A DNA stretch of 64,000 nucleotides from Dentipellis sp. KUC8613 (lineage: Eukaryota > Basidiomycota > Agaricomycetes > Russulales > Hericiaceae). Within the stretch, counting starts at the first letter, position 1; every line of letters starts with the position of its first letter. A program made the position numbers and the translations under genes. The stretch is from positions 745,835-809,834 of the forward strand of contig NSJX01000001.1 of the NCBI GenBank assembly GCA_002286715.1, written 5' to 3'. Positions 12,432 to 24,367 of the stretch are shown here, piece by piece. Below the pieces are notes generated by a model. The model saw only the letters and a program-made list of their open reading frames with translations, made no database searches and was not told the origin of the DNA.

Positions 12432-13969
12432 ATGTCGAAAGTGAGTTCCTTATATTTCTTGTAGATAACATTTCTTTTGTTGATCGAGCTATTGCTCAGT
12501 ATAAACCAACTAACGTGACCAACTATGGTATCTCTTTGGAAGAGATTGAAGCCGTGAACGCTCAAATCTCTGATTACGAGGATACCATCGCGTCCATAGA
12601 GAGCAAGATACAGGGTGTCCTACGTCAAGCCAACGCACTCCGAGCTCAAAGGCAGCACTACATGGATCTTATCTCCAAATGCAGAGGCACGATAACGCTG
12701 GTTAGGAGGGCACCCGACGAGATCCTGGCACACATATTCGAGTACTGCGCAGCCACAGGATGGGCCAAAGCCCCACTCGTTGCCTCACACGTCTGTTCCA
12801 AGTGGAGACGGGCAGCTCTCGCGCCGAAGGTCTGGTCTTATATATACCTCACAAGCGAGAGCAGGGACCCCCTGCAGCGAATGCAGCTTTGGCTGTCGAG
12901 GGCCTTGAAGTCCGACTTGCATGTGACAATAGATGCTCAAGTCGTGGATGCACCATTTCTACTGGCCATGGACTTACTTCTCGAGCATATAACTCAGTGG
13001 AGAAGCTTGACGTTGGAAGCGAGATTCGTTCAGCAGGCGCGCTATCTATTGGATAGGTGCACAGGCCAAGCAAATCAGTTGCAGGCGGTCACGATACGCG
13101 CGTTCGCAGCCGCGTTGGATGGCGAAGATGGCGCAGAGGGACTCACGGGATTGCGAGAGGCCTTCGAACGTTCCGCCCACCTCCAGACACTTCACATCAT
13201 TTCCAACAGCTTCCCTTCAGCACTTCCCATACAAATCAGCGACCTTTCGATGGAATTGGGCACCTTCCCTCTGGGACCAATCTCTGTGGACAACATGTTG
13301 GAGACGATTGCCGAACTTCCCTCTCTAGAACGCCTCACTCTCGTTGCTCCGAATAATTTCTCCGCGTCTCTCCTGCCGAATGAACAGAATCCGCCAACAC
13401 AATTGTCATCCCTTCGAACGCTGTTCTTAGAGGGCTATCCTGATTTCAACCAGATTCTTCGTTACATCGAGACCCCTATACTCCGTCACCTCCACCTGCG
13501 AAGTACAGAACCTCCTCTTAACTTCCCACATGAAAGCACGGGTGTAGCTTTGCGTTCCTTCATAGGATCCTCTCGCCCGCCTCTCAAGCTTCTGGAATTC
13601 CATGACATAGACATTCCCCATAGCGACTTCACATACTGTTTCCTCAACCTGCCCCTCCTAGAGGAACTCCGCTTGCATGAGACGGAGATCCCAAATGAAG
13701 TTCTATCGTTATTGAACGGGCCGGATGGCGCCTGTCCGCGTTTGAAGCGACTCAATCTGCGGTGGTGCGAACAACTATCTGGCAAGACGTTGGTCGACCT
13801 TGTGGAGAGCCGGAGCATTGCAACCTATCAAGAAGGGCATTCCGACCCTATTCAAGATGTCACGGTCATCAACTGCGCACTAGTGGAGGAGGAGGATGTC
13901 CTTGCGATGGCGAGGAAGACCACATGCAGTGTGGTAGTGCGTGACCTGCAAGATCATTGTCGTAAGTAG
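12432..13969 (+). CDS. F-box/LRR-like protein
   Basis: Probable substrate adaptor of an SCF ubiquitin ligase. A 9-nt first coding exon (12432-12440) and a 59-nt intron lead into one long exon from 12500. An N-terminal coiled coil (EEIEAVNAQISDYEDTIASI) precedes the F-box-like motif VRRAPDEILAHIFEYC plus VCSKWRRAALAPKVWSYIYL. About 400 residues of irregular leucine-rich repeats follow. This layout is typical of the large lineage-specific F-box families of Agaricomycetes. The read-through stop is at 13969, but a perfect donor (GTAAGTAG) lies just before it, so one more 3' exon ending within about 150 bp is possible. The target is unknown. Confidence 0.75.
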
Positions 13970-14340
13970 CAGAACACAACGGTTTATGATCAATGTCGTG
14001 ATTGACTGCCCGTCAACCGCGTAGGTCTCAGAGGATGCTGCAACAATGCTCGCTACCGACAGCGGCTTCGGTTCAGACATAGAATGGATTTAGAGGGGGG
14101 AGATCGCAGCATCCATCTGATACTTGACTGAGCGTCCTACCATTTCCGGACTTGGGTGGTCAGTTCGTTGTGTACAAGAATATATGGAATGGCCGTTACT
14201 ATTCCAATACTGGGTCAGATACAACCGTCTAGTACAATCTATGGTAGAGACCATGGACCCTGAGATAAATTATTGAGACAATCCACAGGGCGATCACAAG
14301 CGAACGGGGAAGGAGCCCGCTAAGGTCTTGTTGCTTCGTG
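13970..14340. other. Convergent 3' region
   Basis: About 370 bases between the stop of the F-box gene and the stop of the TVP38-like gene. It may contain a last F-box exon. No other gene is seen. Confidence 0.35.
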
Positions 14341-15565
14341 TCAGTCACGCACGGAAGTGGAAGAGAAGTTATCCAGAAGAGGTGCGCCTTCATCGGCGTC
14401 TTCTATCGCCTCCGCAGCCAACTCGTCGATCTCAGGAGAGACGCCTTTCAATTCCTTCTCCATCAAAGAATAGACAATCCTGCAACAAGATGAATATCTC
14501 GCTTAAGTAGCAGGTGCAGATCACTCACCAGCCTGCAGCTACCCCCACGGCAATTCCGCCAGCGACAAACAACCCGTTGATAATTTTTGTCTCTGTTTAC
14601 AGATCAGCAAGTCGCAGACGCCAAGAGGGAAAGCATTACGGGTGTCCATTTCCCCACGCTGATTTCCGTCGGAAAGGGCGGCTAGTCGCGACCCAATAAA
14701 CACGTACAGCAAAAACCTAGGGAATATGCAGATGGTGGCAATCATAAACTGCCAGATAGAAACCGCTTTGATGGACTTCAGAAGGTAAACCAGACACATG
14801 AGTTTCTGGCCCCAATTTTTCTCCGAGATGATACGTACCGAGAATAGAGCATTCGAATATACCCATGGAGGGAAGGGCGAAAGACGAATAAGCACCATCA
14901 AGGGGAGGCCTTTGGCGTTCTAGAGTATGATCAGTGAGAGGGTCGACGTTCAGAGTGCCATAGGAAGCGCACAATGACCGCTTCCAGAGCTTGCCATCGC
15001 TCGTTGTTTGAAGACCATCTATGTACTCGATGGCTGAACATGTATCTCAGAACGATGAACACGATCGCCGAGCCGAATAGCGACGCAGGAGCGGCTACCC
15101 AAAACCCGTGCGTGCCGTAGGCAAACCCACAGACTTCTAGCATTGTCGTATGCCCGATCATTGGTGGAAAAGATACGAGCACTATAACGCGGTGGACAGA
15201 AGCAAGGTGACACTGGTCAGCGGAGCATTTTGTGCAATACTAATTGTGGAGACGAACTTATCATTCCGCTCAACAGCAACCATCCTAAGGGATGGCCACT
15301 TATTCTCTGGGACAGGTCATAGAAAAATTGCGCAACTCGTGCTGGGTGAAGGATGATTATCACGACTACAACGGCCGTGTAGAACGAGAGTATGGCAGTT
15401 AAGACGAGCTGAAACAACCAGCGTTAGTGCTCGCACGCGAGCTCTGGAATCCCATTGGCTTACTTTCCAAGCCAGAGATAGCTTCCGAAACCGGGAGAAG
15501 GCTGCTTTAACATAGTGGTGATAAAAGGTAGCCAGGAAGGAGGAGAGCTGTTTTGTGCCCGTCAT
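14341..15565 (-). CDS. TVP38: TVP38/TMEM64 (VTT/DedA-like) membrane protein
   Basis: Golgi/endomembrane multi-pass protein of the VTT (SNARE-associated Golgi) family, whose members act in membrane dynamics and lipid scrambling. Exons 15464-15565, 15258-15408, 14973-15181, 14839-14919, 14640-14775, 14529-14592 and 14341-14479 give 293 residues. Hydrophobic helices include LVLTAILSFYTAVVVVIIIL, LLSGMIMLVSFPPMIG and FMIATICIFPRFLLYVFIGS. The VTT signatures FPPMIGHTTMLEVCGFAYG and LMVLIRLSPFPPWVYSNALF are clear. The C-terminus is cytosolic and acidic (ELKGVSPEIDELAAEAIED). The start ATG 15565 faces the acyltransferase gene across 167 bp. Confidence 0.88.
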
Positions 15566-15732
15566 GGCTCTTGCCAAAGAGCTTGAGGTGACCAGACCCA
15601 AGTGCGCAGCGGCGGGAATGCACGCGCGTCATGGATGGCCGAGTGCCGCTATCAGATAAGATAAGGCTATCCGTATCATCGGGCGCGCCGCCGGATGCTT
15701 CTCCGACCCGTGCAGGCCTCTTGCCAGCGGCC

Positions 15733-17198
15733 ATGGAAAAGTATTCTGCATTTCGCGTGAGTTCTCCTAACTATTCTGCTCCTTGTGCAAACATTAATCA
15801 AAAGATAGGATCCGGGAACAGGAATACAGGTCTGGTCACAACTCAAACTATCCCCAAACGTCGCTCATCTCTCTTGACACTGGCAGCCCTTCCTTACACC
15901 TGTCCCACCCGTCGGATCGAATGCGCTATTAACGAACTTGACGCTCCCCATTCGTTATGTCTTCGGTACTATACGTGCCTTGCTCATATTCGTTCTGGCC
16001 ACTTTGCACATCGTCCTTGTGGAAGGCGTATGTTTGATTTTAGTGAGTGCGATCCTTTTTGTCCTTAGCCTGCATCACCGATGTTAATGGTAGTAGCGAC
16101 CTATACCACCACTTCATAGATTTATCTCCGGCATCTTGACATCGGTCACCTGCCGTTCTGTTCTATTCTCCCTGGGGCTATATTGGATACCTGTAGAATA
16201 TGTGACGAAAAAGCGAGGGTGAGACTTGTCTCTTTCTACGTGAGTGCCGATTAGAACTCTTCCCCAGACGTAATGCCTCGAAGCCGCAGTCATGGAAACC
16301 CAAAGCTGGAGATATCATTGTTGCCAATTGGTCGTCTTGGATAGAACTTCTATGGTTAGCTTTCCGGTGGGTGTCTGTTCTCTTCCATGATGCATCGCAC
16401 TTAAGCGCTGCCGAATAGTTTCAACCCCGTCTTTGTCCTTCCTGTCAGCGAACCCGCGCCGCCAGCCTCCTCCACCGTAGATTCTACCCCCATCTCTCGC
16501 ACGCCAGGAAGGAGGACTGGTACTGGATCTGCGGCATTATCTACTCCCACTAGAACAGCCACGAAGCACAGGCCCATTGTTGGCTTCTGCAAAGCGTCTT
16601 TGTTGAAGGCTGTCACCTTCACCGGACAGGCACCACTGTCCGCTTTGGACGTTGACAGTTCTTCTTACAGTAGTCTGGAAGACATCCGACGTTCTGTGGG
16701 CCGACCAATTGTCATCTTCCCGGAGTGCACGACTACCAATAATCGCGGCATTCTTAAATTCGCGGACGTCTTTAAAGGGATAAAGGTGCCCGTCAAGGAC
16801 TTCCAAGTCTTTATTGCCTGCTTCAGGTATGAATAAACCTTTTCCTCTTGTCGGGAGTATAGATTTGTTGATGCATTACGTGCAGATATGATCCACCGAC
16901 TGCCTTGTCTCCAACTGCGACACACTCCATTCCAACACGAATGAATCCACTATCTCACCTCTTTACTTTGGCGTCCGCTTTCAAACCCGCGCCTTTGTCG
17001 GTCCGCCTGTTGTCGGCATCAGAAGGCCCTAGCTCTCCGTCATTCATGGCCAGCGAAGTCATCACTGGCGATGTCGGCGAAGACGTCCTCGCGGCTGTTT
17101 GCGAGGGCTTGGTCCTGCAACTGGGCAAGTTCAAGCGACTTACCATGGGCTGGGAAGATAAGGCTTCGTTTTTGGAGTTTTACCGTCAAAAGAGGTAG
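15733..17198 (+). CDS. Lysophospholipid acyltransferase (LOA1/VPS66-like PlsC family)
   Basis: Membrane acyltransferase expected to acylate lysophosphatidic acid or a related lysolipid. Exons 15733-15756, 15809-15829, 15887-16042, 16097-16218, 16268-16366, 16419-16826 and 16886-17198 give 380 residues. It begins MEKYSAFRDPGTGIQPFLTP, has one or two membrane helices (RALLIFVLATLHIVLVEGV), then RPIPPLHRFISG. The usual NHxxxxD motif is replaced by NWSSWIELLW. The later catalytic block reads VIFPECTTTNNRGILKF, with Cys where PlsC enzymes usually have Gly. Both differences may be normal for this divergent clade. Between the motifs lies a Ser/Thr/Pro-rich insertion. Exons 1 and 2 are only 24 and 21 nt. 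Confidence 0.85.
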
Positions 17199-17476
17199 TC
17201 CTTGTTGTAATGGTTAGAGAGCATGCGGTCTGTCGCGGTCTTGAAGAATATGTTTGCACACGGTCTAGTGTCGACACACACAGGACAAGATCGATGGGAC
17301 CAAACATGTATATTGATGCAATAATGTCTTGCCTAGTATGTCATGCCGAAAATCTGCGTACTGCAGTCGGCTATACGGCCGTCATACGCGACTAGGGATA
17401 GCTGCACATGCTTGACAATGATATGCTGGCGGATGTACTTTAGAGCTTGGCCCCTCCCTAATGTTCGAAGCATTAG
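17199..17476. other. Convergent 3' region
   Basis: Less than 300 bases separate the stops of the acyltransferase and trans-sulfuration genes. Nothing else is seen. Confidence 0.4.
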
Positions 17477-19215
17477 TTATGAGTAATGGACTAGAAAGAA
17501 CTCCCTTGCCTTCGCCAGAAGTTTGAATGCTGCTCTCAGGTCATCCTTCAAATCCTGCTCGATGTTTAGTATGATGTCGACGGCTTGTATGGATCACAGT
17601 ACTTACACTGAGCTCTTCCACACCAACGCTGATGCGAATTAGGCGTGGATCGGCCCCGGGGTCAGAGCGCGAACGCTGCTCAATCAACGATTCGACGCCA
17701 CCGAGACTTGTGGCAGGCTAGAGAGAGGCTCCGTTATTCTAAGTCGTCATTAAAAATGAGAGAACGACTTACGATGAAGAACTTCAGTTCGTGCGGGAGG
17801 GCCGCGGCGTATTTCTCTTCGGTAAGCTGTGGAATATTAGTTCGGATTCTCCCATACTTTCGGGAAAGGAGGTACCGTCAGGGCAAAAGTGGGGCTATGT
17901 CCACCTTCTAGCTGTTGCTCTGGCGAAAAGCCACGGGCGTTCTTTCCTTGCAAAGACGAATGATACACCTTCTCAACAATTCCGCCGGGGACGCCGTCCC
18001 AGGTCTGGCCCTTGGGAATAACCGAAAGCTTGTTGAGCCATGCAGCTAAGGCAGTAGCCGTCTGGGACTGGCGAGGAACCCGCAGGTGAAGCGTGCGAAG
18101 CGAACGAAGCAGCAGCCACGCCTCGAAAGAACCCATCATGTTTCCTTGACCCACTCGTTGCATGAACAGCTACCTATAGAGTCAGTCGCATGTTCAAAGC
18201 ATATAGAGAATGCGCCTACATCGTTCCACTCCTCTATGGACTTGGTGACCAATACACCGCACAGAAGGTCAGAGTGTCCTCCGAAATATTTGGTTCCTAA
18301 TAGACAATCGGTGACTGGTCTTCAGCTCGATGAGTCTAGTGACTTACCGCTGTGCATGACGATGTCCGCACCCCATTTTAAGGGATACTGCAAGGGCGGG
18401 GGTGCAAATGTGGAGTCGATGACCAAACGGCCCCCGACGGCATGAATCTGACTCAAGTCAGACATTACCGGATGATGCAGCTAAAGCCATTGTACCTTGT
18501 CCGCATAGTATTGAATATCCCTTAGAAGAGAAATGAATAATGACTCGAGTGATTTCTTTGAAAACACCACTCACCTGGCTTCACCAGTGGGATTAAGCGG
18601 GGTCTCTAGCCAACAGATGTCACCTGGCTTGTATTCATCGTCAATGCCAATAACTTCCAAGTCGCGTCCTTTCTTATAGATTTCAATGACGAGATGAACG
18701 CCGTGGTAGCCGCCGGTGATGGCAATGCGTTTGGGTTGAAGAAGGGTTATTGCCTGGAGAGGACCATGTTTTGAACTGTTCATCGAGGCAGTACGGTAGG
18801 TATGAACTTACAGCGAATGCCGATGCAAGCCCAGAGCTGTATGTCAGCGCATAACCGCCCTGCAGCTCAATTAGCAAAATATATATGGTTCATAAGCCTA
18901 CCGTTCTTACATTGACAGCGCTCAAAACACGTTCCACCCGGGTGCTCACGTTCTGAGTGAAGCGCGAGTAGATATGGCTCTTGGGCGTTCTGAAAGCATC
19001 TGGCGGGATGTCGCGGATATCAATGTCAGGGACCCTGGGCTGTCGAAACGCTATAGAGTCCGCGTTAGGCCCAAAGGCGCATCTAACCGTCAATTGTAGC
19101 ACGTACTCGTCGTCACGGAGATGGAGGGGACCACTTCCGGGCCATGGAACTCATCATCCGCGTGCACGAGGTCTGTGCCACTAAGTGGGCTGGGTTTCTC
19201 GTCCTTGGGGGCCAT
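17477..19215 (-). CDS. Cys/Met-metabolism PLP enzyme (cystathionine gamma-synthase-like)
   Basis: Fold-type I PLP enzyme of sulfur amino-acid metabolism. About eleven exons include a 25-nt one (18496-18520). The rebuilt protein starts [20 protein letters not shown] and carries [17 protein letters not shown], the phosphate-binding region [49 protein letters not shown] and the Schiff-base lysine in [16 protein letters not shown]. Near the C-terminus [20 protein letters not shown] and [10 protein letters not shown] complete the family pattern. It ends [13 protein letters not shown]. Sequence alone does not separate gamma-synthase from gamma-lyase or O-acylhomoserine sulfhydrylase activity; the overall style resembles fungal STR2-type proteins but without their long N-terminal domain. 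Confidence 0.88.
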
Positions 19216-19688
19216 TGTAAGGAACAGTGAACCACTGGAGAATCGAAATGTAGCTCGCGTCCAATGCGCATGACTCACTGCACCGATAAGTAGTAAATTT
19301 CATATGTTTTCGCAATATTTCGACTTGAAGGCGACATCTTTACCAATCAAGTAAATAAGTCTTTGTGGCTTACCCGAAAGGTTCAACTATCATTGCGGGT
19401 GCTTTGGAGCATGCTCCGATTCTCCAAAGGTAGGAAGCGTATGGACTTGATTATAAGTGTAAGAGAACTATGGGAAGGCGTTGTCCAAAATTGAATATTG
19501 GCGAATCAAATTGCTCACGTGATGGGAGAAACGACGCGTTGTTTGTGTTTGCTCCCTTAGCTGGTTCTGGTTCACGCTTGGTCTTCGAAACCGAAGCTTC
19601 ACGCCGTGTAAAGTGCTCAGCCCCCTGTCCCCGTTCTTTATCTGCAGGCCTTCATCTCACTCGTTTGGGCCATAGAACGATCATTGTC
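19216..19688. promoter_or_regulatory. Divergent intergenic region
   Basis: About 470 bases between two divergent start codons, serving the trans-sulfuration gene and the secreted barrel protein. An open frame extends upstream of 19689 without a stop back to 19470, but a signal peptide begins at 19689, so I treat the earlier part as leader. Confidence 0.4.
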
Positions 19689-20645
19689 ATGATCTCTGTT
19701 GCGCTCATCGTCATTCTCTACTCGTCCCTCTCTTTCGCCGCGACCTTGTTCTCTTCTGGCCATCATGGCCCGCGTTCTGTATCCGAGTTGAGATACTCAA
19801 CCGCCCACTCCCTCGGCGATGGATATGAATTTAACGTCCAAGACGGCTGGCAAACCATCAACATCACCAATCTGCCCTACAAGTACTCCAACATCTCGCG
19901 GGGCCACGGGGGCAGAGCAGCCAGCCATGCCGACAACTTGCAACGGAGAAGCAAGAAACCGAAGGAGTCTGCAGACGACAAGGCCAAATCCGACAGCATC
20001 GGAGATACCGTCAAGGAGACCGTCAAGAACGTCTTCAAAGGACTCAAAGGACTCGGCAAGCCCGAGCCCGTGACCATTACCTGGTACGTCGACTACAGAA
20101 TGTGCAAGAGACAAGTCCAACTGATACCCGAAGCTTTCAGGTACACAGGCCATGATCTTCAAAACCCGAGTTGCTGGTCTGAATCGGATTGGGCACCTAC
20201 GGTATGAAGTTTTTCAACGCGTCGAACACGAGCACACCTAATATGTTATTGGTCGTACAGGACTCCTCCTTCGCCTGCGCTCTGACCCTGGATGGTTGGC
20301 AGTCTAAGCCACAGTGCTTCAAGTTTCTTGAGCGTGAGTCCGCATCAATATTCTCAGGGCGTGGTGCTCACACGGCACTCGACACAGTCTGCAACAGCCC
20401 CAAGAAATGCGTGTTCGTGCGAGTCGTGGACACCTGTGCAGGTTGTGCAGCGGGATCGAAGCATGTGGACCTCACGCGAGCTGCATTCGGGCAGCTCGCC
20501 GATTTCGCTGAAGGTGTCTTAACGGTCAACATGAGGATGGCTACGGAACCGGATGAATGGTAAGTGTTTGACGAGGACTGCTCAGATTTTCACCGCGCTC
20601 ATACGGTCCAGGCATAACAACCTATGGGGCCCCAAATCAAACTAA
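19689..20645 (+). CDS. Secreted or anchored RlpA-like double-psi beta-barrel (expansin/barwin-type) protein
   Basis: The start ATG 19689 opens a signal peptide or signal anchor (MISVALIVILYSSLSFAATL). A 100-residue spacer follows, with a Lys/Ser/Asp-rich stretch (RRSKKPKESADDKAKSDS). The C-terminal domain is a double-psi beta-barrel: ITWYTGHDLQNPSCW, DSSFACALTLDGW, CVFVRVVDTCAGC and KHVDLTRAAFGQLADF. Cys residues are spaced as in fungal RlpA/barwin-like proteins. Four introns interrupt the barrel. Such proteins act on or bind cell-wall polysaccharides or inhibit proteases; no catalytic claim is possible here. The charged stalk before the domain is unusual. Confidence 0.8.
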
Positions 20646-20754
20646 GAAACCGGCCGTCAGCATATTACACTAGAATTGTAGTTTCTAGCAATACTTGATT
20701 TGTTCACTCACGGTCATTTGTACTTTTGTATCTGATTGCAGAGCAATCGATGTC

Positions 20755-23700
20755 CTATATATGCACCCGTTTCCTCTTCTTTCCCTCCGCTATTCTCGCT
20801 TTGACCTTTTCCTCATCCCACCCCTCCTGTTCGTAAAACTCGGCGGTTCGTTGCGCCTCGTGTTGACGGCGAATGTACTGCAGAGCAGCCAGATTGTATC
20901 CAATTGTTTCTTTTTGTTTGACGAGCGCAGCACGAAGGTGCTTGCGGAGAGGGATAAGAGTGGTTCTCATAACTCGGTTTGCAACAATTTGATGGTGGTG
21001 AATTTTGAGAAGGAAGAACATAATCTGGGACACCAGTGGGATGTTCCACTCCTAGAACACGAAACCCAGATTAGCAAGGTGATGTAGTGTCGGTGAATTC
21101 ACATACTCGTCGTGCCCATATACTGAGATAGGCCATCAGAGACACAACCTTTCCGAATGGCAGAACCAACAGAGCGTCCTGCAGCGCTGTGCTTTGAACC
21201 CCTTCCACAATTCGCAGCACCCATGCCTCTGGCTCGATGTCCTGGGCAGCCAACAGCGGATTTCTGGGCGGAGGTGGAACACGAGCCCGGTCTTCCTCAG
21301 ACAAGCCACTTATAGATCGCTCATGCTCCTCGAGAACACTTCGCTCCGCATCGGCGAGTTCGAGAGCCTCGCTGATGCGTTCACCGGCCATGAGTGTCTC
21401 CGTGGTTTGTTTGGAAACGGCGGTCGCCTCTGCTTGCGCTAGAGCGTCGGTACCCGCGGAAGGGTCGCCGCTACCGATAGCACGCTCTTCAGCGTTCATG
21501 GTCTCGGCAAGTCCGCTTTCGTAGGCAGCTTCGAGTTCTCGCTCCCGCTCTTCTTCGAGGAACAGCTGCATAACGGAATGCGATTAGTCGCGTGCAAGTG
21601 AATCCATCGATGAACGTCTGCGTACTGGTTCGTCCAGCTTTTCCCAGACACGGATAGACTTGTCATGAGATCCAGTGACTACAAAGTTGCCGAAATTGCT
21701 GACAGCGAGCGACCATACTTCGCCGTGATGACCTTCGAGCTTTTGAATGTTCTCAAACTACGGCCCATCATCAATAACGCAGACGACTTTGAGCAGGCAA
21801 AAGCTTTACCTTGTCGCCGTCCCAGTACTTGACCATCTTGTCTTTTCCTACAGTCCAGAAATAGTGACTCTTCTTCTCGAAAGCGACCTGCATGACGCTC
21901 TCGTCGTGGGCAAAGATTGATTTATGACAGTCGCCGAAGTCGAGACCCCAGATTTTGACGTTCTTGTCAGCCGAACATGTCACAATAAGCTTCGAGTCGC
22001 TGGACATGTCCAACGACAACACGGGAAGCTTCGGTGAATGTCAGCTAGAGCTTAAGTAGCACAGTAGTAAAGAAACGTACTTTGTGGCCGTAAAGAGAAA
22101 GGAAGAACTTCAGGGTGTCCTCGTAGAATATTTTCACGGTAGAGTCGAGAAGAGCCACTGCGAGCAGTTTGCCATTTGGACTGAATTTTACTGACAGAAC
22201 ATCGTCGGTCATTTTGAGCGTTCGGTTATGTACCAGTGACAACTGTTTCGCGCTACTCTGTAGAATAAAAATGATCCACATCAGTGGCCACCTAGGAGGC
22301 AAGAATTTCTGATATTACCTCTCCATCTTTGGGCTCGGTCCAGTGTATCCCCCAGAATTTTACGTCCTTGTCTGCGCTACCGGTGACCAGTGCTTGTTCG
22401 TCTGGGCGAACGTGGATAGACCAGACGGTGCCCGCATGGGCTTTTATGGTGTCAATCAATGAGGAAGATGACAGATCATACAACAGAATTTCTCCTGTTT
22501 TTGTTCCCACAGCGACCTGTAACATTTGCATTAGGGCTCACGAAGATTAGAAAAGAGGCAGGGGTCGTACATGTCGATCGCCTGGCAAGAATGTACTGCA
22601 TATAGCAGGGCCACATTCAAGGGTTCGGATGCAAGCTGTTGTCCTCATGTTCCAGATTTTCAAAGCGCCTATTGAAACAACGTCTTAGCAAAAGAAGGTA
22701 CACAAGCACAGTGAGGCCATACCATTCGATGCTGATGCTAACAGGGCGTCGTCGGAACTCAGACATAGTGAGCGAACGTCAGCTCTGTGTCCGGGGAGAT
22801 CAAGCACATATAGGCGCGACGCTTCCGGAGGTCCTTCCTTAGACTTCGTCGGCTGAGGGATTGTGTAAACCTCTAAAGCGTTATTGGCCAACGCCATGAA
22901 GATCTGACAATGTCGAATTAACACAAGAACGAGTGTACGTGAATAGATAGTCACCTGCGCCCCGCCTTTTGGAGTCCCATCGGCGTCATTAAACGAAAAA
23001 GATCGAATCTTCCCGCTAGCTCTGACAACAAGATAGGGTGTAAAGAGATCGACCAAGTCGACATCACTCTCTTTATCGGCTTCGTCGTCCGATTTTACAT
23101 CTTGTTGCTTTCCCTTGGCCTTCGCTTTCTCCTGGGCCCGCTTCTTGCGTCGCGCTTGCTTCTTCCGCACCTCCTCTTCCGTACGAATGCGGAATATCTC
23201 TACCGAACGGTCGTGGGATTGTACACCGAGATACGGCAGTGTTGGATGGAAAAGAATTTGAGCAACCCTATGCTGCGACGACAGGGGAAAGGTAGCAGCG
23301 GGTTGTATGATTTTCACAACCTAGTTTCGTTCGGGTAAGGCATGAGTGGCTGATACAAATCGGTTTTCATACCTCTCCTGTTTCTGTCTCCTTCAGCCCT
23401 GACCCTAGAATTTCATGATCGATCTTCCAAGCCTTCATTTCGCCCTCACCACTGCCCGTGAAAAAGATGTCCCCTTCTTTACTGAGGTCGAGTGACCAGA
23501 CCTCGGCACGATGAGCCACGATTGTCTGGATGCAGTGCTGAGTTGACAGATCCCATAGTTTCACGAACGTATCCTTGGACGAAGTGAGAACAAATCCTGC
23601 ATTTGTGGCAGTAGAAGTGGAAGGCATTGACGACGAGACATTGGAGAGGAACCGAATGGCAGTGATCTGGTCTCGGTGTCCGCGCAGTCTATGTATGCAG

Positions 23701-24253
23701 GTTTCAGCATTTTCCTCGCCAATGCTCAGAGCTATACGCACCTGAAAAGCCCAGCTTCTCCCACAACATCCCAGAGAATCAGGTCAGTGTCCTGAGATCC
23801 CGAAGCCAATCTACTGCCCGTCGCGTCAAAGGTTAGAGCTGTCACAGCCTTTTTGTGACCGTTGAAGGTAGCGATAACGGTCTGAGAAGACACGTCCCAG
23901 AGTCGGATAGAGCCATCGGCGTAACCGACTGCAAAGGTGTCCTTTTGCGGGGATCGAGTGATGCACGTTACCTCGGCTCTATGGCCAGTCTCGTGCCACA
24001 TGGACATCTAGAAAGCGTGAAATTCGTGGTACCTCTTACGCGCAGAAAGACGTACCATTTCGCCTCTCTTGACATCCCATACCAAGACGTCCTCAAGCGC
24101 AGGGACAAATGCGAGTTTGCCATCGTATACCGAGTTTGAGGAAGGGCTGCAGACAAGCCCAAAGGCCTAAAGATACGCTATGGCTACTATAGCATTCCAA
24201 GTAGAAAAAGAACACACCTGAGTTGGCCCGTGTCTGAGATAGCTCTGAACCAT
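20755..24253 (-). CDS. UTP12: U3 snoRNP / small-subunit processome WD40 protein Utp12 (Dip2)
   Basis: Nucleolar scaffold of the UTPB complex, needed for 18S rRNA maturation. The start at 24253 ([12 protein letters not shown] joined to [17 protein letters not shown]) is the family start. At least twelve WD40 blades follow, such as [49 protein letters not shown] and [16 protein letters not shown] Lys-rich nuclear segment lies in the middle ([18 protein letters not shown]). The C-terminal Utp12 domain reads [18 protein letters not shown] and [13 protein letters not shown]. It ends KKRKRVHI. The length of about 900 residues fits the family. It is divergent from the aminopeptidase gene with a start-to-start gap of about 115 bp. 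Confidence 0.95.
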
Positions 24254-24367
24254 GACTATGGGGACCGGTAAAGGAGTCGAGAAAAATAGGGCTGCCTAAT
24301 TGGGCGTTGTACACACGCGCGCCTCGCGTTCAAGTTCGCGCGTTCGCGTCACGCTCTCTCACCGAAC

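Noticed and set aside
15507..15734. Minus-strand frame beginning MAAGKRPARVGEASG, which could be the true start of the TVP38-like gene
   Set aside because: No splice combination joins it in frame to the conserved exons; the ATG at 15565 needs none. It overlaps the divergent promoter.
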